Positions 1-11,415 of a stretch of DNA of 45,316 bases are shown piece by piece. Below the pieces are notes generated by a model, which searched no databases, had not been told where the DNA came from, and saw only the letters and a program-made list of their open reading frames with translations. Position numbers and translations under genes: made by a program. The stretch's first letter is position 1; each line of letters begins with the position of its first letter. This DNA comes from Dicyema japonicum (lineage: Eukaryota; Dicyemida; Rhombozoa; Dicyemidae), in the NCBI GenBank assembly GCA_011109175.1, contig RDEW01000020.1, forward strand, positions 929,439 to 974,754. Direction: 5' to 3'.

Positions 1-589
1 CCCGCCCTTATTATAGAACAAATGGAACTAAGATTACAGCTGAAAAATACGTCTGATCCGTTGAGGAAACAAACAGTAAAGTTTAGAAGAACATCTACAC
101 AAAAAACCATAAAGATTTTGAATAAGTAGCACGCCACTAACCTACTTGATCTAAAAGATGCACAAGTTGAACAGTTCAAAGACTCATCAAAAATGTTAAC
201 TGCAATCAGTCTGCTCAACAGAAGAAAACAAACGAACAAACTCAAACTACATGATGGGAATGGAAAATTTTTAACAAATCTCAAAAATCAGGTTAATACA
301 TTGCGTCGTATTTCGAGGATATATTAACTGTCCGCGGAGGAATATCTGATCATAATTGTGGATACGGCACTCAACTCGATAAAGCTATCACATTTGGTCC
401 AATCTTAAATGCAATTGTCAAACGTAAGAATGGCCGCTCCTCTGGACTGGATGGAATGAATTCAGAACTTTTCAAAGCCGCCTGCACTAACAGACAAACT
501 TGCGGAATACTCAAATCTATATTTATAAAAAAAAGAATACCCCGCTCTTGGATCCGGATTAATAATATCAATACAAAATCCTAACAAGC

Positions 590-779
590 ATGCTGGGCCT
601 GTTGAAAACCTACGTCAAATAATCCTGCTAAACAAACACCTTACGGAAACTTCTGACATTAGATACGTTGAACCGAATCAGAGAATGCTGGGCCTGTTGA
701 AAACCTACGTCAAATAATCCTGCTAAACAAACACCTTACGGAAACTTCTGACATTAGATACGTTGAACCGAATCAGAGA
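590..779. repeat. Tandem duplication, period 95
   Basis: The segment starting tgctgggcctgttg at 591 recurs at 686 without visible difference. It lies in the LINE RT region and breaks its frame. Confidence 0.8.
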
Positions 780-1734
780 ACTAGTGGTCAACAATCTATC
801 CCCTAGTCATAGTGGATTCAGGACAGGAGATCCACTGCGGATGTAGTATGGAGCCACAAGTGGCGGTGCGCTTTCAACGAGAGATTTGAAAGTGCAACAA
901 CAATCCTGGGAATAGACCTCTCTATGGCCTTTAACNCTGAAACAATTCTTGGACCCTGATTCTGTCAATATGATCAGTGTTGCTATCTAACACGAAGCTC
1001 AGAGTGCTGGTCGTTAAGACGTTTTCTCGTGAATTTACGTGCAATGTTGGTACTCCCCAGGGAAATTCCCTCTCGCCCCTGCTATTTGTCATATATCTGA
1101 AGGCAGCATTACGAGATCTTCGGAAGTTCTATGATGGCAACATCGTCGAAATTGCTTGTGCGAACGACGTCGACTTCAAAAGACAAATCAGCCCTACTTC
1201 GACTCCTCAAAGTGGCCCCTGCTGAGCTGAACAGATGGTTCCTTGGAATGAAAATCGCAAAAACTGACATTGTGGAAATCAGGAGAATGGAAAGCAGATC
1301 AAGTGAAACATGGCGAAAAACAAACAAACTTGGCTCTTTACTTGGAGACAGTCAAGATATTGCCAGAAAGAAAGCCCTCACTTGGGTAACGATGAACAAG
1401 TTGAAGAAAAAGTGGATTGGCAAACGACGATCTTGCACATCACTTCGTTTGATACTGTATGAAGCCTTTGTCAAGCCGATCCTAATGTACAATTCATCAA
1501 CCTGGGGAACGTCCAAAACCGAACAACTTGGACTAGACTCTTTCCATCGAAGACAACTTAGATCCCTACTAGGACTGAACTGGCCAGCAAGAATAAAAAA
1601 GGAATCGCTGTACAAGAGATGTTTCACGGGTCCACTGAGTCTCGAAATTGCTGATATGCGCTGGAAGCTATTTGGACAAATCTTGCGTATGGACTTGGGG
1701 GCTCCAGCAAACATAGCAATGGAGGACTACTTCA

Positions 1735-2110
1735 TGAGACAGGGATCATGTTTTCGTGGACGCCGGCGTATTACACTACCTGAAACACTTGAAGGAGATC
1801 TAAAGCTCGTGAACAAACGTCTAAGAAGTGGGGACGACCTGGACGAGTTGAGGAAACTCTCTTACGATCGAGGAGGTTGAAAGAAGTTGGTTCGGAGGAT
1901 TGTTTTGAACTTTAATCTTTTCTAAGNATGAGAAAGGGACCGTGTTTTCGTGGACGCCGGCGTATTACACTACCTGAAACACTTGAAGGAGATTTAAAGC
2001 TCGTGAACAAACGTCTAAGAAGTGGGGACGAGTTGAGGAAACTCTCCTATGATCGAGGAGGTTGGAAGAAGTTGGTTCGGAGGATTGTTTTGAACTTTAA
2101 TCTTTTCTAA
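1735..2110 (+). repeat. Local head-to-tail duplication of the LINE tail around an N
   Basis: The LINE C-terminal tail at about 1735-1926 is repeated at 1931-2110, separated by an N at 1927. The second copy differs by a few bases and lacks six bases in the DDLDELR segment. This looks like an unmerged contig overlap. Confidence 0.75.
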
Positions 2111-2112
2111 GG

Positions 2113-2950
2113 TTCAATACAAAAGAGACTTGGTGAGTAAATACTGACTTTTCTATTTTGAAAAAAGGGCATATCTGGAATAACATTTATAGAAATCGAA
2201 CAAGGTAATTAAATTTGTCGATTTGGGTCGTTCCTCAGTTTCCCAGTTTTAAGAATAAGACGTATATGCTCAAGTTTCCGCAAACTTGGAATTCAGTTCG
2301 AGTCAATTGATTAGTTGTAACGACTTCTTATGGTCCTTGTGGAATATTTTATGTAATTTTTCACATCATTGAAAGCCTCTTTGGCTGTAATAATCCTCAG
2401 ATTATTTTTCATTTGCTCTTGAAACGTTCCGAATGGTCTTCTAAACTTATAGGGTGGATCTATTTCTGTTTAACCGCAAGAGCACATGCATCCAGTTTAA
2501 TCTCTGGACTTTGAACTCCCTGATTTTTATTTCATTGTTCAAAGTTTTCAAAAAGAGCCTTACTTCAGTAGTCGACTGGACAGTTGATTTCTTTCTCTAA
2601 CTAGGGTCATGCTGTCATATCCCCTGGTGTGGTTAAGGTGATGTTTAGGCACGAATAATGATATTGCANGTTCCGAATGGTCTTCTAAACTTATAGGGTG
2701 GATCTATTTCTGTTTAACCGCAAGAGCACATGCATCCAGTTTGATCGCTGGACTTTGAACTCCCTGATTTTTATTTCATTGTTCAAAGTTTTCAAAAGGA
2801 GCTTTACCTCATTGTTCAAAGTTTTCAAAGGACAGTCGATTTCTTTCTCTAACTGGGGTCATGCTGTCATATCCCCTGGTGTGGTTAAGGTGATGTTTAG
2901 GCACGAATAATGATATTGCACCCAAGATAGTACGGTTGATATAAGCGACT
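2113..2950. other. Region with no recognised gene; contains a local duplication around an N
   Basis: No coding resemblance was found on either strand. The block at 2428-2668 is repeated at 2671-2917 around an N at 2670, with small internal differences. Sequence is moderately AT-rich. Confidence 0.6.
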
Positions 2951-3189
2951 GATTTAACAGGTGAAAGTTATGCAGTTGGCTGTCAGTGAAATCACAGTAA
3001 AGTTTCCAGTCACGTTTGTAGTTAAAGTGGTATGGAAACTAGTGCCGCAAAAAATCGAAGGCGGATTAGGACAAAATAAGAAATGGGACTTTAAAGTTGT
3101 ATGGTGACCCCAGAGAAGGCTTTTCAAGTAGACACAAATTTCCCTGGGTATCAGAACTATCACTTTTGAGAAATGATAACCACTTATCT

Positions 3190-3330
3190 CCTTGCTATAA
3201 TGGTGGTTATAGTAAAGCATGTGCAATACAAGAAGCATTGCTATTAGTTAGCCTCTTCCATCCTCCACGGTTACACGCAATCGATCTCAGCTCGTCCAGA
3301 TCGTCTCCTGTCTTTTGGCATTCTTGAGAA
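3190..3330 (-). mobile_element. 3' tail fragment of the AP-endonuclease-type LINE family
   Basis: The minus strand reads DDLDELRSIACNRGGWKRL followed by a short tail IAHALL and a stop. This matches the end of the other family copies (DDLDELRKLSYDRGGWKKL at about 2020-2075; AHALS and stop at 9120-9137). Only the last 45 or so codons remain, as expected for a severely 5'-truncated LINE insertion. Confidence 0.75.
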
Positions 3331-3408
3331 ATATGTATCAGTAAAAAAGTAAATAAACAATTTTTAAATTGAAGAAAGATATTAAAATATTTAAAATATA
3401 ATTAACTT

Positions 3409-3624
3409 AAAATATATAAGTTAATTTTATATAAATTAATTTAAATAATCACTGTTCGAACATTTCTCTTGTTGTCATGTCAGGTGATGCTAGTTTAAAC
3501 ATAAATTATCGTGAAGAAAATATATAAGTTAATTTTATATAAATTAATTTAAATAATCACTGTTCGAACATTTCTCTTGTTGTCATGTCTGGTGATGCTA
3601 GTTTAAACATAAATTATCGTGAAG
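3409..3624. repeat. Tandem duplication (period 108) over the Y14 gene start
   Basis: The 5' flank and first codons of the Y14-like gene occur twice, at 3409-3516 and 3517-3624. The copies differ at the second codon region (atgtca versus atgtct). Only the second copy continues into the rest of the gene, so its ATG at 3585 is taken as the start. Confidence 0.8.
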
Positions 3625-4156
3625 AAGATCAATTAAATGGTAATATTTATTATTAATATTTAGACTATTCGGATAACTTCTCTACTCCTTCTATCAATGA
3701 AACACAAGGTTATTTTCATCTGAGATAAATTAGACTCTGAGAGAAAAAATGTCTTTATGCGGCTAAATAACGCAATTCCAGGAAGGGCAGTACCTCAGAG
3801 ATGTAGAATTTTATGATCACAATTTAAGCCGTCGAGGGATGGGTTCTGATGGCTACTGGAATCAACGACGAGGCCGACTTGTCATTAATGCAATCAAAGT
3901 TCGGTGAGTTTGGAAGAATTAAGAACTTTAAACTACCAATAGACTATAAGAGAGGCTACAATATGGTTGATTTAGTTATAATTGATAGGGATATGCTGTT
4001 ATTGAGTATGAACGATATGATGATGCTGTACTAGCTGTGAGAGAGATGGATGGGACTGTTCACTATGGTCAATCTATTTCTGTTGGATGGGCATTCCTTA
4101 GTGGACCCAGTGGAGATAGGCATTCTGATTTTCGTAGATATAATCGTGAACGTTAG
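3585..4156 (+). CDS. RBM8A: Y14-like RNA-binding protein (exon junction complex core), four tiny introns
   Basis: Spliced exons 3585-3639, 3664-3708, 3734-3802, 3829-3965 and 3989-4156 give 157 codons and a stop. The introns are 24, 25, 26 and 23 nt, all GT-AG. Residues 54-61 read PQRSVEGW, the segment that precedes the RRM of human RBM8A, and the RRM follows (VLMATGINDEAD, then GRIKNFKL, then GYAVIEYERYDDAV, then ISVGWAFLSGP). The C-terminus is short and Arg-rich (DFRRYNRER). Y14 pairs with Mago in the exon junction complex deposited upstream of spliced junctions and supports nonsense-mediated decay. The protein is slightly shorter than the human one (174 aa). Splicing restores the family frame at every junction, so identification is strong. 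Confidence 0.93.
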
Positions 4157-4249
4157 ACTGTGATTTATCTTTTTCTGATTTTTGATTTTGTTTTTAATAT
4201 TTTGTGCAGTGATAAGGAAATCCTATTTACCCTCTTCGGGCGGAAAAAA

Positions 4250-4690
4250 TTGGTTGATATAAGAAGCATTAGTCGGGTACTTGAAGAGGTTGTTATTGAA
4301 GAGGCAAGAACATATTGGCGAGTCAGATTTTTTTCTTATCAGCTTTTAAAGTTGAATGGTGGTCGCAGTCAATGCATGTTAAATGGATTCGAACTTCCCG
4401 AGGTAGTTCGATGGAGGCGGGAATCACAAAAAAAGATCTACATTTATTTTGTGAGAGTGTAAATGATTTCACATTTGTTTNGCATGTTAAATGGATTCGA
4501 ACTTCCCGAGGTAGTTCGATGGAGGCGGGAATCACGAAAAAGATCTACATTTATTTTGTGAGAGTGGAAATGATTTCACATTTGTTTGAAGAGTGCCAGA
4601 GATTATGCGACGGATTGTCGGCCCGTTTGCATTTTCTGAGAAACTGTATACTGGGCATAAGAAAAAATCAATTTATATCAATAAACAATT
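4250..4690 (+). mobile_element. Possible C-terminal remnant of a restriction-endonuclease-type LINE
   Basis: Plus-strand pieces read VEMISHLFEECQRLCDGL and related text in shifting frames. They resemble loosely the tail after the endonuclease in the LINE copy at 41400-41630 (TWDGLVTSHSWKYARSL). An N at 4481 separates two near-identical copies of 4374-4480. The assignment is weak. Confidence 0.35.
4374..4588. repeat. Local duplication around an N at 4481
   Basis: The segment beginning gcatgttaaatggattcg at 4374 recurs at 4482 with few differences. Confidence 0.75.
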
Positions 4691-5891
4691 AAAAACAATT
4701 GTAAGAAAAATCAATATGTACGTTTTCACCTCATACCGTCGTTCAAAAGAAGATCCAAAAATTTTCATTGGTCTTGTCTAGACACCACTAACAAGGTCTC
4801 CTTCAATTCTTGAATTAATGTTCGACAGACTGTTGAATTTCCACTCACATGAGAAGAGAGTCCTCACTAAAAACCTGCAAAAGTTAAATGTTGTAAGCGC
4901 GCTTCTCCTGAGGACTACTTTGAATTTGGATGCTATTGTTGCAAACTATCGCCTCGGCTGTGGAATATCCCTCTGTTGCATGGAAATTGGCGTTACCAAA
5001 AAGTAAGCTCCATAAAATCAATTCAATATACCGGAAAACTATATTTATGATGGGCCCTAAATCTGGACCAATAGTTAATCCCCTACTCGCGGAAACTACG
5101 ACCCGCAGTCGTAAAACTAGATCCTTTGGGTCTGTAAGGAGGAAGGAAACCCGCTTAGCCTTTTCTAAAGCAAAAGAAAGTCGATTGGTTAGGAAGTTCC
5201 CCTCCCCAATCGGATTTCTCTGCAGAGATGAGAGAAGGTTCTTTCGCACGGTAGTAAGAACAATGGGAGACCACAGACTTTGGATGGTTCGTTTGATTGA
5301 GGAAACTGGGATTACCTAACTGTCTGACTTTTTTTCTGTCTTTCTTTCTCGGTGATCCCGGGGTTCTGAATAAATAAACAATAAAGTCAGTTTTTAGGAC
5401 AAGTTCTCCATTATGGCCTGCAGGCATTGAGCAAAAATGGGAGTTGCTCTCATGAAGCCATCGTTTCATTATAGGCTATCCCTTTTGCAATCCTACAATC
5501 AACCTGAGAAATTTTGATGTGCTGGGGCCAAGTGTTAATTAACGTCTAATTGAGTAATAACCGGGAAAAGACGCGTTCTTTCAAAGCATCGTGTCTATTC
5601 ATATCAGCAGTCATTAACCCCTCTACTGGAGTAGAAAAGAGAGTGATCCTATTAAATGCAAGCCAGACGCCCATTAGGATTCTAAAAGTGGTGTTGGAAT
5701 AGAACCAACAGTATTTTCCAGAAACAAACTGAGTTTCTTTTTATGAATCTCTCTTTTCGACACGAATATTGGCATCCATTCAATCGACGTTAGCTCTTTT
5801 TTTCTTTAATTTTAATGACCATTTCTCTAAAATATTTCTTATCCACAATCGAATTGAATAACTCCACATCATTGACCAGCTTTTAGTTGAG
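4691..5891. other. Intergenic or decayed LINE sequence, no clear gene
   Basis: An open frame at 4930-5319 (+) and antisense frames are present, but none shows a recognisable domain. A stretch near 4960-5040 (VEYPSVAWKLALPKSKLHKI) faintly resembles the post-RT region of LINEs. The part just before 5892 may be the 5' part of the LINE that follows. No other signal was seen. Confidence 0.4.
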
Positions 5892-6290
5892 GTGGTGACG
5901 TCCCTCTTGAAAAGTATGTCTGAAAAACACGAAATTTGCAACCTAAATGACTTCTCTCTTTTAACGTTCAATGTCAGAGGACTCTCTAGTGCATGGAAAA
6001 GAAAAGAACTTTGTGAAGACCTTTCAAAATACAAGATATCAGTCGGATGTCTCCAAGAGACAAAAATATCGAAGGAGTTTAAAGAACAACATGGAAAGTT
6101 TCAGTTAATCTTTCTCTGGGGGATCAAAACATTACGGACTCGGATTTGCTGTAAGAAAGGACCTACTCCGGCGCATATACAGTTATTGAACAATCAATGA
6201 AAGGATTGGGATTCTACAAATAACATTGGACGATTATAACTCTCCGAAGAGTTATCTTACTATTATTAACGCATATGCTCCACATAGTGG

Positions 6291-6472
6291 ATGGATCAAT
6301 TAGAAACCCGAGGAAATTGACGACTTTTATGCGAATCTGTCTGATGTTTATTCCAATTATGCAAATTCCACATTAATATGGATGGATCAATTAGAAACCC
6401 GAGGAAATTGACGACTTTTATGCGAATCTGTCTGGTGTTTATTCCAATTATGCAAATTCCACATTAATATTG
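6291..6472. repeat. Tandem duplication, period 91, inside LINE endonuclease
   Basis: The segment starting atggatcaattagaaacc at 6291 recurs at 6382 with one visible difference (ctgatg versus ctggtg). It interrupts the endonuclease frame. Confidence 0.8.
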
Positions 6473-6992
6473 ATTGCCGGTGATCTTAATGCAAAAGTTG
6501 GAAGTCGAATCACTATAGAAGAAGCATTCATTGGAAGACATGGAAGGGGAAAAAGGAACATTGCAGGAACCTTGTTAGCTAGCTTTTATCAAGCAAATAA
6601 TCTATTCCTTTGTAACACGGCCTTTATGCACTCAGCAAGACACAGGACAACTTGGTCAGGCAATAGAACTAAGTCTGACGGAAACATTGCGAAAATCTAC
6701 AATAAATAGACTACATTATTTGCAGACAAAAATACCGCAGTATTGTCACTGATCCCCGTGCTTATGGAGGGTCTATAATTGACAGCGATCACAAGATGGT
6801 TATTGCCAAAATATCCATAAAGAAACTTATGGGTTTGCCAGGTATGAAAAGAAAGTGCAATGGACACACGGAACTGTGGGGGAAGGGATACGTTTTAGAC
6901 CATCTAAAGAGCAATACTATCCAAGGAAAGGAATTCAGAAAATACCTCGATGAGGGATTGGAAGAAATATCAGTAGATTTGGCACCGCAAAT

Positions 6993-7360
6993 TGCGTGGA
7001 CCTTGGTCAAACAGAAGATCATGATTGCTGCGGATATAAACCTGAAAGAGGGCTACGTAACTAAAACACCCACTGAAGAAGCAACCGCTTTGAAACTCCT
7101 TGCAAATCAACAAAAGGCGATATGGATACAATGTCTATATATAGATGACAAAAATACGAAACAGCGGCTACAAAAGNTGCGTGGACCTTGGTCAAACAGA
7201 AGATCATGATTGCTGCGGATATATACCTGAAAGAGGACTACGTAACTAAAACACCCACTGAAGAAGCAACCGCTTTGAAACTCCTTGCAAATCAACAAAA
7301 GGCGATATGGATACAATATATATAGATGACAAAAATACGAAACAGCGGCTACAAAAGGAA
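6993..7360. repeat. Local duplication around an N at 7177
   Basis: The block tgcgtggaccttggtcaaac at 6993 onward recurs at 7178 onward. Copies differ by a few bases, including a four-base difference at the tatata run. Confidence 0.8.
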
Positions 7361-8131
7361 AGAACAGTCATCAAAAAGAAAATAAGAAAAGCTGCACGTC
7401 GGATATTAAAGAACGAAACAATAACAAAAATAGAGAAAATCGAAGGCCTTAAAGACAATGCGAAGTTTTATGAAGCTGTCGGACAAATCAGAAAACTACC
7501 AAGGAAAACACTGATTTTACGAGATGAAGAAGGAAAACATATTGCTAACCAGCAAGAAATTGCAGAACTTATAGCGGATTATTTTGAAGCACAATTCGTA
7601 TCAAAAAATAGTAAAAAACTCACCATTAACACGGATCAGGGGAAATTAGACGAAGAAATAACTTTGGAAAAAGTGATGACAGCAAGTTACAAACTGAAGG
7701 ACAATAAGAGTCCCGGCCCAGATGGCTTAAATGGTGAATTTTTCAAATATAGAACTCAAAAGCTATACATGATAATTGCTTGGATTCTAAACGAAACGTA
7801 TAGTGAAGGAGCAACTTTACCACTTGGAGAAGGACTATTGATACCAGTACAGAAGCCAAACAAAAAATCGGGGAAAGTTGAGAACCTGGTCTTTACCAAC
7901 ACATTACGGAAAATACTAGCCAATATTACGCTTCAAAGAATGGAGGGACGCCTAGACTCGTACCTGTCGGCTTATCAAAGTGGTTTCCGCAAAGGGAGAT
8001 CAACGTCAGATGTTATATGGAGCCACAAATGGAGGAGTGCGACTGTTCAAAAATTTAAAATAACGACAAGCATTCTGGGAATTGATATGTCAAAGGCCTT
8101 TGTTTCCGTCAACAGGAACAAACTGCTGCAA

Positions 8132-8501
8132 ATTCTGGAGCACTTCTTGGAAGGCTTAACGATTAGGATGGTCAGGATACTCTTGACAGACACGAGTTTG
8201 ATGGTCAGGACTGGGAAAGCTTTATCGGGACATTTGAAACAACAATTGGTACCCCTCAAGGAGATCCATTATCATTTGTTCATTATTTATCTGGAGTCAG
8301 CTCTACGAGNATACTGGAGCACTTCTTGAAAGACTCAACGATTAGGATGGTAAAGACACTCTCGACGGACACGAGTTTGATGGTCGGGACTGGGAAAGCT
8401 TTATCGAGGACATTTGAAACGACAATTGGTACCCCTCAAGGAGATCCATTATCCCCGATTTTGTTCATTATTTATCTGGAGGCAGCTCTACGAGACTTGA
8501 A
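8132..8501. repeat. Local duplication around an N at 8310 in the LINE RT
   Basis: The RT block at about 8132-8309 recurs at 8311-8501 with several differences, including an 8-base segment (cccgattt) present only in the second copy. Divergence is higher than in most duplications here. Confidence 0.75.
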
Positions 8502-9179
8502 GCCTCATATCAGAGAAGGCGTAGATCAAAAAAACTAGGATCCCTTCTCGGTGACACCGAAGATATAACACGAAGGAAGACACTAACTAATGTCGCTTTC
8601 AACAAAATGAAGAAGACCTGGCTTCTGCACAAAGGGCTTGACCCTAAAACTCGAATGAGACTATACAATGCCCTAGTGAGGCCAATCCTATTATATAATG
8701 CCGGTACATGGGCATGTACAGGGCAGGAACTCGAAAAGTTGAATTCTTTTCACAGAAATCATCTCCGAGCACTCCTTTCTTCCCGAAGCTTTTTCAAAAT
8801 GCCGTCCGAAATCTTATACAAGAGAACAGGAACTAAGCCAATATCATGTGATATTACTGATTCAAGATGGAGGCTCTTTGGACACATACTCCGCCACGAT
8901 ATGGGGACCCCTGCCAACATAGCAATGGAGGAGTATTTTGTCTTAGAAGCTTCTCGTTTCCGCGGCCGGCCGAGGACAACACTGCCGGTTATTCTAGATG
9001 AAGATCTCAAGAGGATTGGAAAGTGCCTTAAAGATGGGGACGATCTAGATATGCTACGGAACATGGCAACGGATCGAAAAAGATGGGGGACGTTAATTAG
9101 ATTGTTAACTTTTCGTGTTGCACATGCTTTGTCATGATCTTGGCATCGCGTACGTGCCTATAATAATATAATTGGCCAG

Positions 9180-9690
9180 CATAGATTGGTTCTACAAGAC
9201 TGCATTGTCCAGGTAAAGTGAGTTATTCTGAGGAGTACCAACACTGATCGCTAATGTTTCCGAATAACTTTTACCGACCTTCACCATCAGACAAGCATCT
9301 GCCAACAAAAATCGTATAATCCTTAGTCAGTCCACGTCAATAATGTCTTTGAGGACAAGCGCTTGTTTATTTCGACAGAATAGAAACCTTTCGAAAAGTC
9401 AACTCCCAAAATGTACATAATTTTCTGTCATTGGCTCATGTCCATAAGCCATTGACGACTCTAAACAATACCAGCTGTTCCCCTTCCCCGTCTAAATCCA
9501 CTTTGACTTGATATCGTTCTACAGAACTTTATATCCGACTGAGCATTATAAACTTTTTGTCGCAATTCCCCATAAATATTATCAATTCTAGTCGCTCTGT
9601 TATTATTCAACCTCCAGAGATCTTCAAAAATTCCGGTTTCATTAAATGAACGAGGGTCCCACTCGAACTGTGAAAATGATAAAATGTCAT
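9180..9690 (-). mobile_element. RT fragment of the same LINE family, inverted
   Basis: On the minus strand 9690-9340 reads NETGIFEDLWRLNNNRATRI, then SQSGFRRGRGTAGIV, then ILGVDFSKGF near 9385. After a short gap LADACLMVKVGKSYSETL and SVGTPQNNSL follow down to 9220. These are the SGFRKGRST, DMSKAF and GTPQGDPL blocks of the 5892-9137 element in order. Several stops and frame changes mark it as dead. It sits tail to tail with the preceding LINE. Confidence 0.75.
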
Positions 9691-10011
9691 TCCCATTAAA
9701 TTGCTTGGTAAGGGATCTGTTATGTCCATTAATAATCGCTTTGTGTCCAATACAAGGTTACTGAGCTTGTCTTGTATTTTTAAATTAGTTTTAGCTGATC
9801 TTCGTTTGAGTTAACGCACACTCATAACAATTAAATATCTCCACTTTCATCACTCGTTTGCCGGAAAATGATTGGCGTACTTATTCTTGATTTTGTTATG
9901 TAGTCAATTAAAATTTGATTATGTTAATCTTAGTTCGAGGTTAATGCAATGGGTTGCCCATAGGTAACGCGTGGCCCATGTCACATAATATTACTTATTT
10001 GTAATACGGCC
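9691..10011. other. Gene-poor stretch, nothing recognised
   Basis: Ordinary AT-rich sequence with short random frames only. It separates a LINE fragment from a possible minus-strand gene. Confidence 0.5.
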
Positions 10012-10450
10012 TCATAAATTCAGTACGATCATGCGTGGGCACAAAGAGGAACACCGAGCCAAGATGAGGTCCCTAATGGAAGCATTGGGATCCGTGGTAA
10101 TTAGTTTGGTTGTACCATGGTCATGTGATGCTAATAAATAATAAGCACTCCTAACAAAATTATCAAATGTAGTCGAGTCGCACGTCAAAACCGTGGGCAC
10201 GGGAAAAGAGCTGATGAGATGACCAAGATCACTCGTGTTGGATATGACATTCTTTGATACATTCACTGCTAAAATATTGCACTGACGTCTCATTCTGACT
10301 GCCCAAATCCCCAACTGAGGAAACTAAAGAAATGACTTGGTCGTTTTCAAAACCTTTGAAGAGGTCGTTGACAAAATTGGATATTTGATTGTTAGTTTCA
10401 AATAGTTTTCGCAGCGTCTTGGTATGTACATCGTTCGCTAAAATACTCAA
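10012..10450 (-). CDS. Possible spliced gene of unknown function
   Basis: Two overlapping minus-strand frames have ordinary amino-acid composition and no resemblance to the transposons nearby. The upstream frame (10450-10229) includes TLRKLFETNNQISNFVNDLF. The downstream frame (to 10012) includes SDLGHLISSFPVPTVL and TTFDNFVRSAYYLLASHDHG. The frames differ by one base, which needs an intron of length 3n+1. A 31-nt GT-AG candidate lies just upstream of the segment NVISNTSDLG, but this is longer than the introns elsewhere here and is not convincing. No start ATG was settled and both ends probably continue. No family is recognised. Confidence 0.4.
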
Positions 10451-10629
10451 TTTCTCTTAGCAGTTGGAAATAGATTTGTTAAGAATCCTGGTTAAAGCAA
10501 GAAATAAATCTTAACATGGACAATTAAGCAATAATTAATTTGCGTGTTATTAGTACTTTTAAATTAACTGTAGTAATTCGAAATTATTTATTAAAAGTCA
10601 ATAAAAATATTTTAATTAAAAAAATAATA

Positions 10630-11224
10630 CAGTCCAACCTCGGAACACCAAGCGTTACAAAAACCGAGGTTGCTCCAAAAATCACGGGTTTAAATTAAAA
10701 GTTGTAGATAATCTTATGAAATAATAATCTATAAAAAATCTTAAATTTTATTTTTGTGTATGGAAAAAAAATGTTCAATTTTACTCCCAAATCCATATTT
10801 CCTTTTCACGCTCAGCTGCAGTTTTTTCTAAACGAGTGAAACTCAGGGAATCGGTAAATTATTCCAAATCATTAATTTGTTTGAGGGTTCCCATTATTGT
10901 TTCATTTTCTATCAATTCACCGTAATACATCAACATAGACTTTTGTGCTAAAAATCAGCGAGAATAGATTTTTTCGATAGAAGAGCGATTTCAAGTTTTT
11001 CTTGGAATTTTAGGCTCATCAAGAACACCACAAGGATATTAAATAAGCGTGGTTTTTTTTAATTAAATTAAAATAAACCATTAAATAAGTTATAATTAAT
11101 TAATTTTGTTCAACATCGAGGTTTTTGGTCTTTTCTACTTTAACGCCAATCCTACCAAGTGTTCAAAAATCTGAGGTGTTCCAAAAACCAAGGTGAGGTT
11201 TTCTCCAAATGGAGGTCGGGTTGT
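10630..11224 (-). mobile_element. Probable pogo/Tigger-type element remnant
   Basis: The left end reads cagtccaacctcggaacacc after a TA. The right end near 11212-11226 reads ggaggtcgggttgtatg, which is roughly its inverted copy with a damaged terminus. Minus-strand text inside (MYYGELIENETIMGTLKQI, then LEKTAAEREKEIW) looks like the acidic C-terminal part of pogo-type transposases. Most of the transposase is missing. The right end was then duplicated (11212-11298 and 11299 onward). Confidence 0.5.
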
Positions 11225-11386
11225 ATGTGAACTGACCATTAAATTATTGACGTCAGAGATTTATTAAGACAACCGCTGACGGCTTTGTGTGATTATTATG
11301 GAGGTCGGGTTGTATGTGAACTGACCATTAAATTATTGACGTCAGAGATTTATTAAGACAACCGCTGACGGCTTTGTGTGATTATT
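11212..11386. repeat. Tandem duplication, period about 87, upstream of the Roco gene
   Basis: The block beginning atggaggtcgggttgtatg near 11210 recurs from about 11299. The two copies are essentially identical and end just before the Roco start codon region. Confidence 0.75.
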
Positions 11387-11415
11387 TCTTTTGTCAAATA
11401 CTGCTATTATGAAAA

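Larger units (their letters stand above)
1..2112 (+). mobile_element. 5'-truncated AP-endonuclease-type LINE copy (RT and C-terminal domain), degenerate
   Basis: The plus strand carries broken pieces of a non-LTR reverse transcriptase. About 430-490 encodes RT fragment SSGLDGMNSELFKAAC, about 800-860 a SGFR-type RT block, and 1045-1115 the block GTPQGNSLSPLLFVIYL. The expected catalytic YADD box reads CANDV near 1160, so it is mutated. From 1300 to 1880 one frame holds the C-terminal domain (KLGSLLGDSQD, then YEAFVKPILMYNSSTW, then FRGRRRITLPETLEGDLK), which matches the downstream copy at 8540-9137 box by box. The order RT then this C-terminal domain resembles RTE-like or related LINEs; the clade is not certain. 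The endonuclease half is absent. Stops, frameshifts and an N at 936 show a dead copy. A near-repeat of the tail sits at 1931-2110. Confidence 0.8.
5892..9137 (+). mobile_element. Longest copy of the AP-endonuclease LINE: endonuclease, RT, C-terminal domain
   Basis: The order of domains is complete though broken. The endonuclease starts near 5950 (LLTFNVRGL, CLQETKIS), continues after a duplication at 6470 (LIAGDLNAKVGS) and ends near 6780 (DSDHKMVIAKI). The RT runs 7300-8500 (KSPGPDGLNGEFFK, AYQSGFRKGRSTSDVIW, ILGIDMSKAF, GTPQGDPLSPILF). The C-terminal domain follows at 8540-9137 (YNALVRPILLYNAGTW, FRGRPRTTLPVILDEDLK) and ends at a stop. After the PQG box the frame passes from AALRDLKPH to KKLGSLLGD, so the YADD catalytic box has been lost. 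Local duplications at 6291, 6993 and 8132 also disrupt it. The copy cannot be active as read. RTE-like by layout, clade not proven. Confidence 0.85.
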
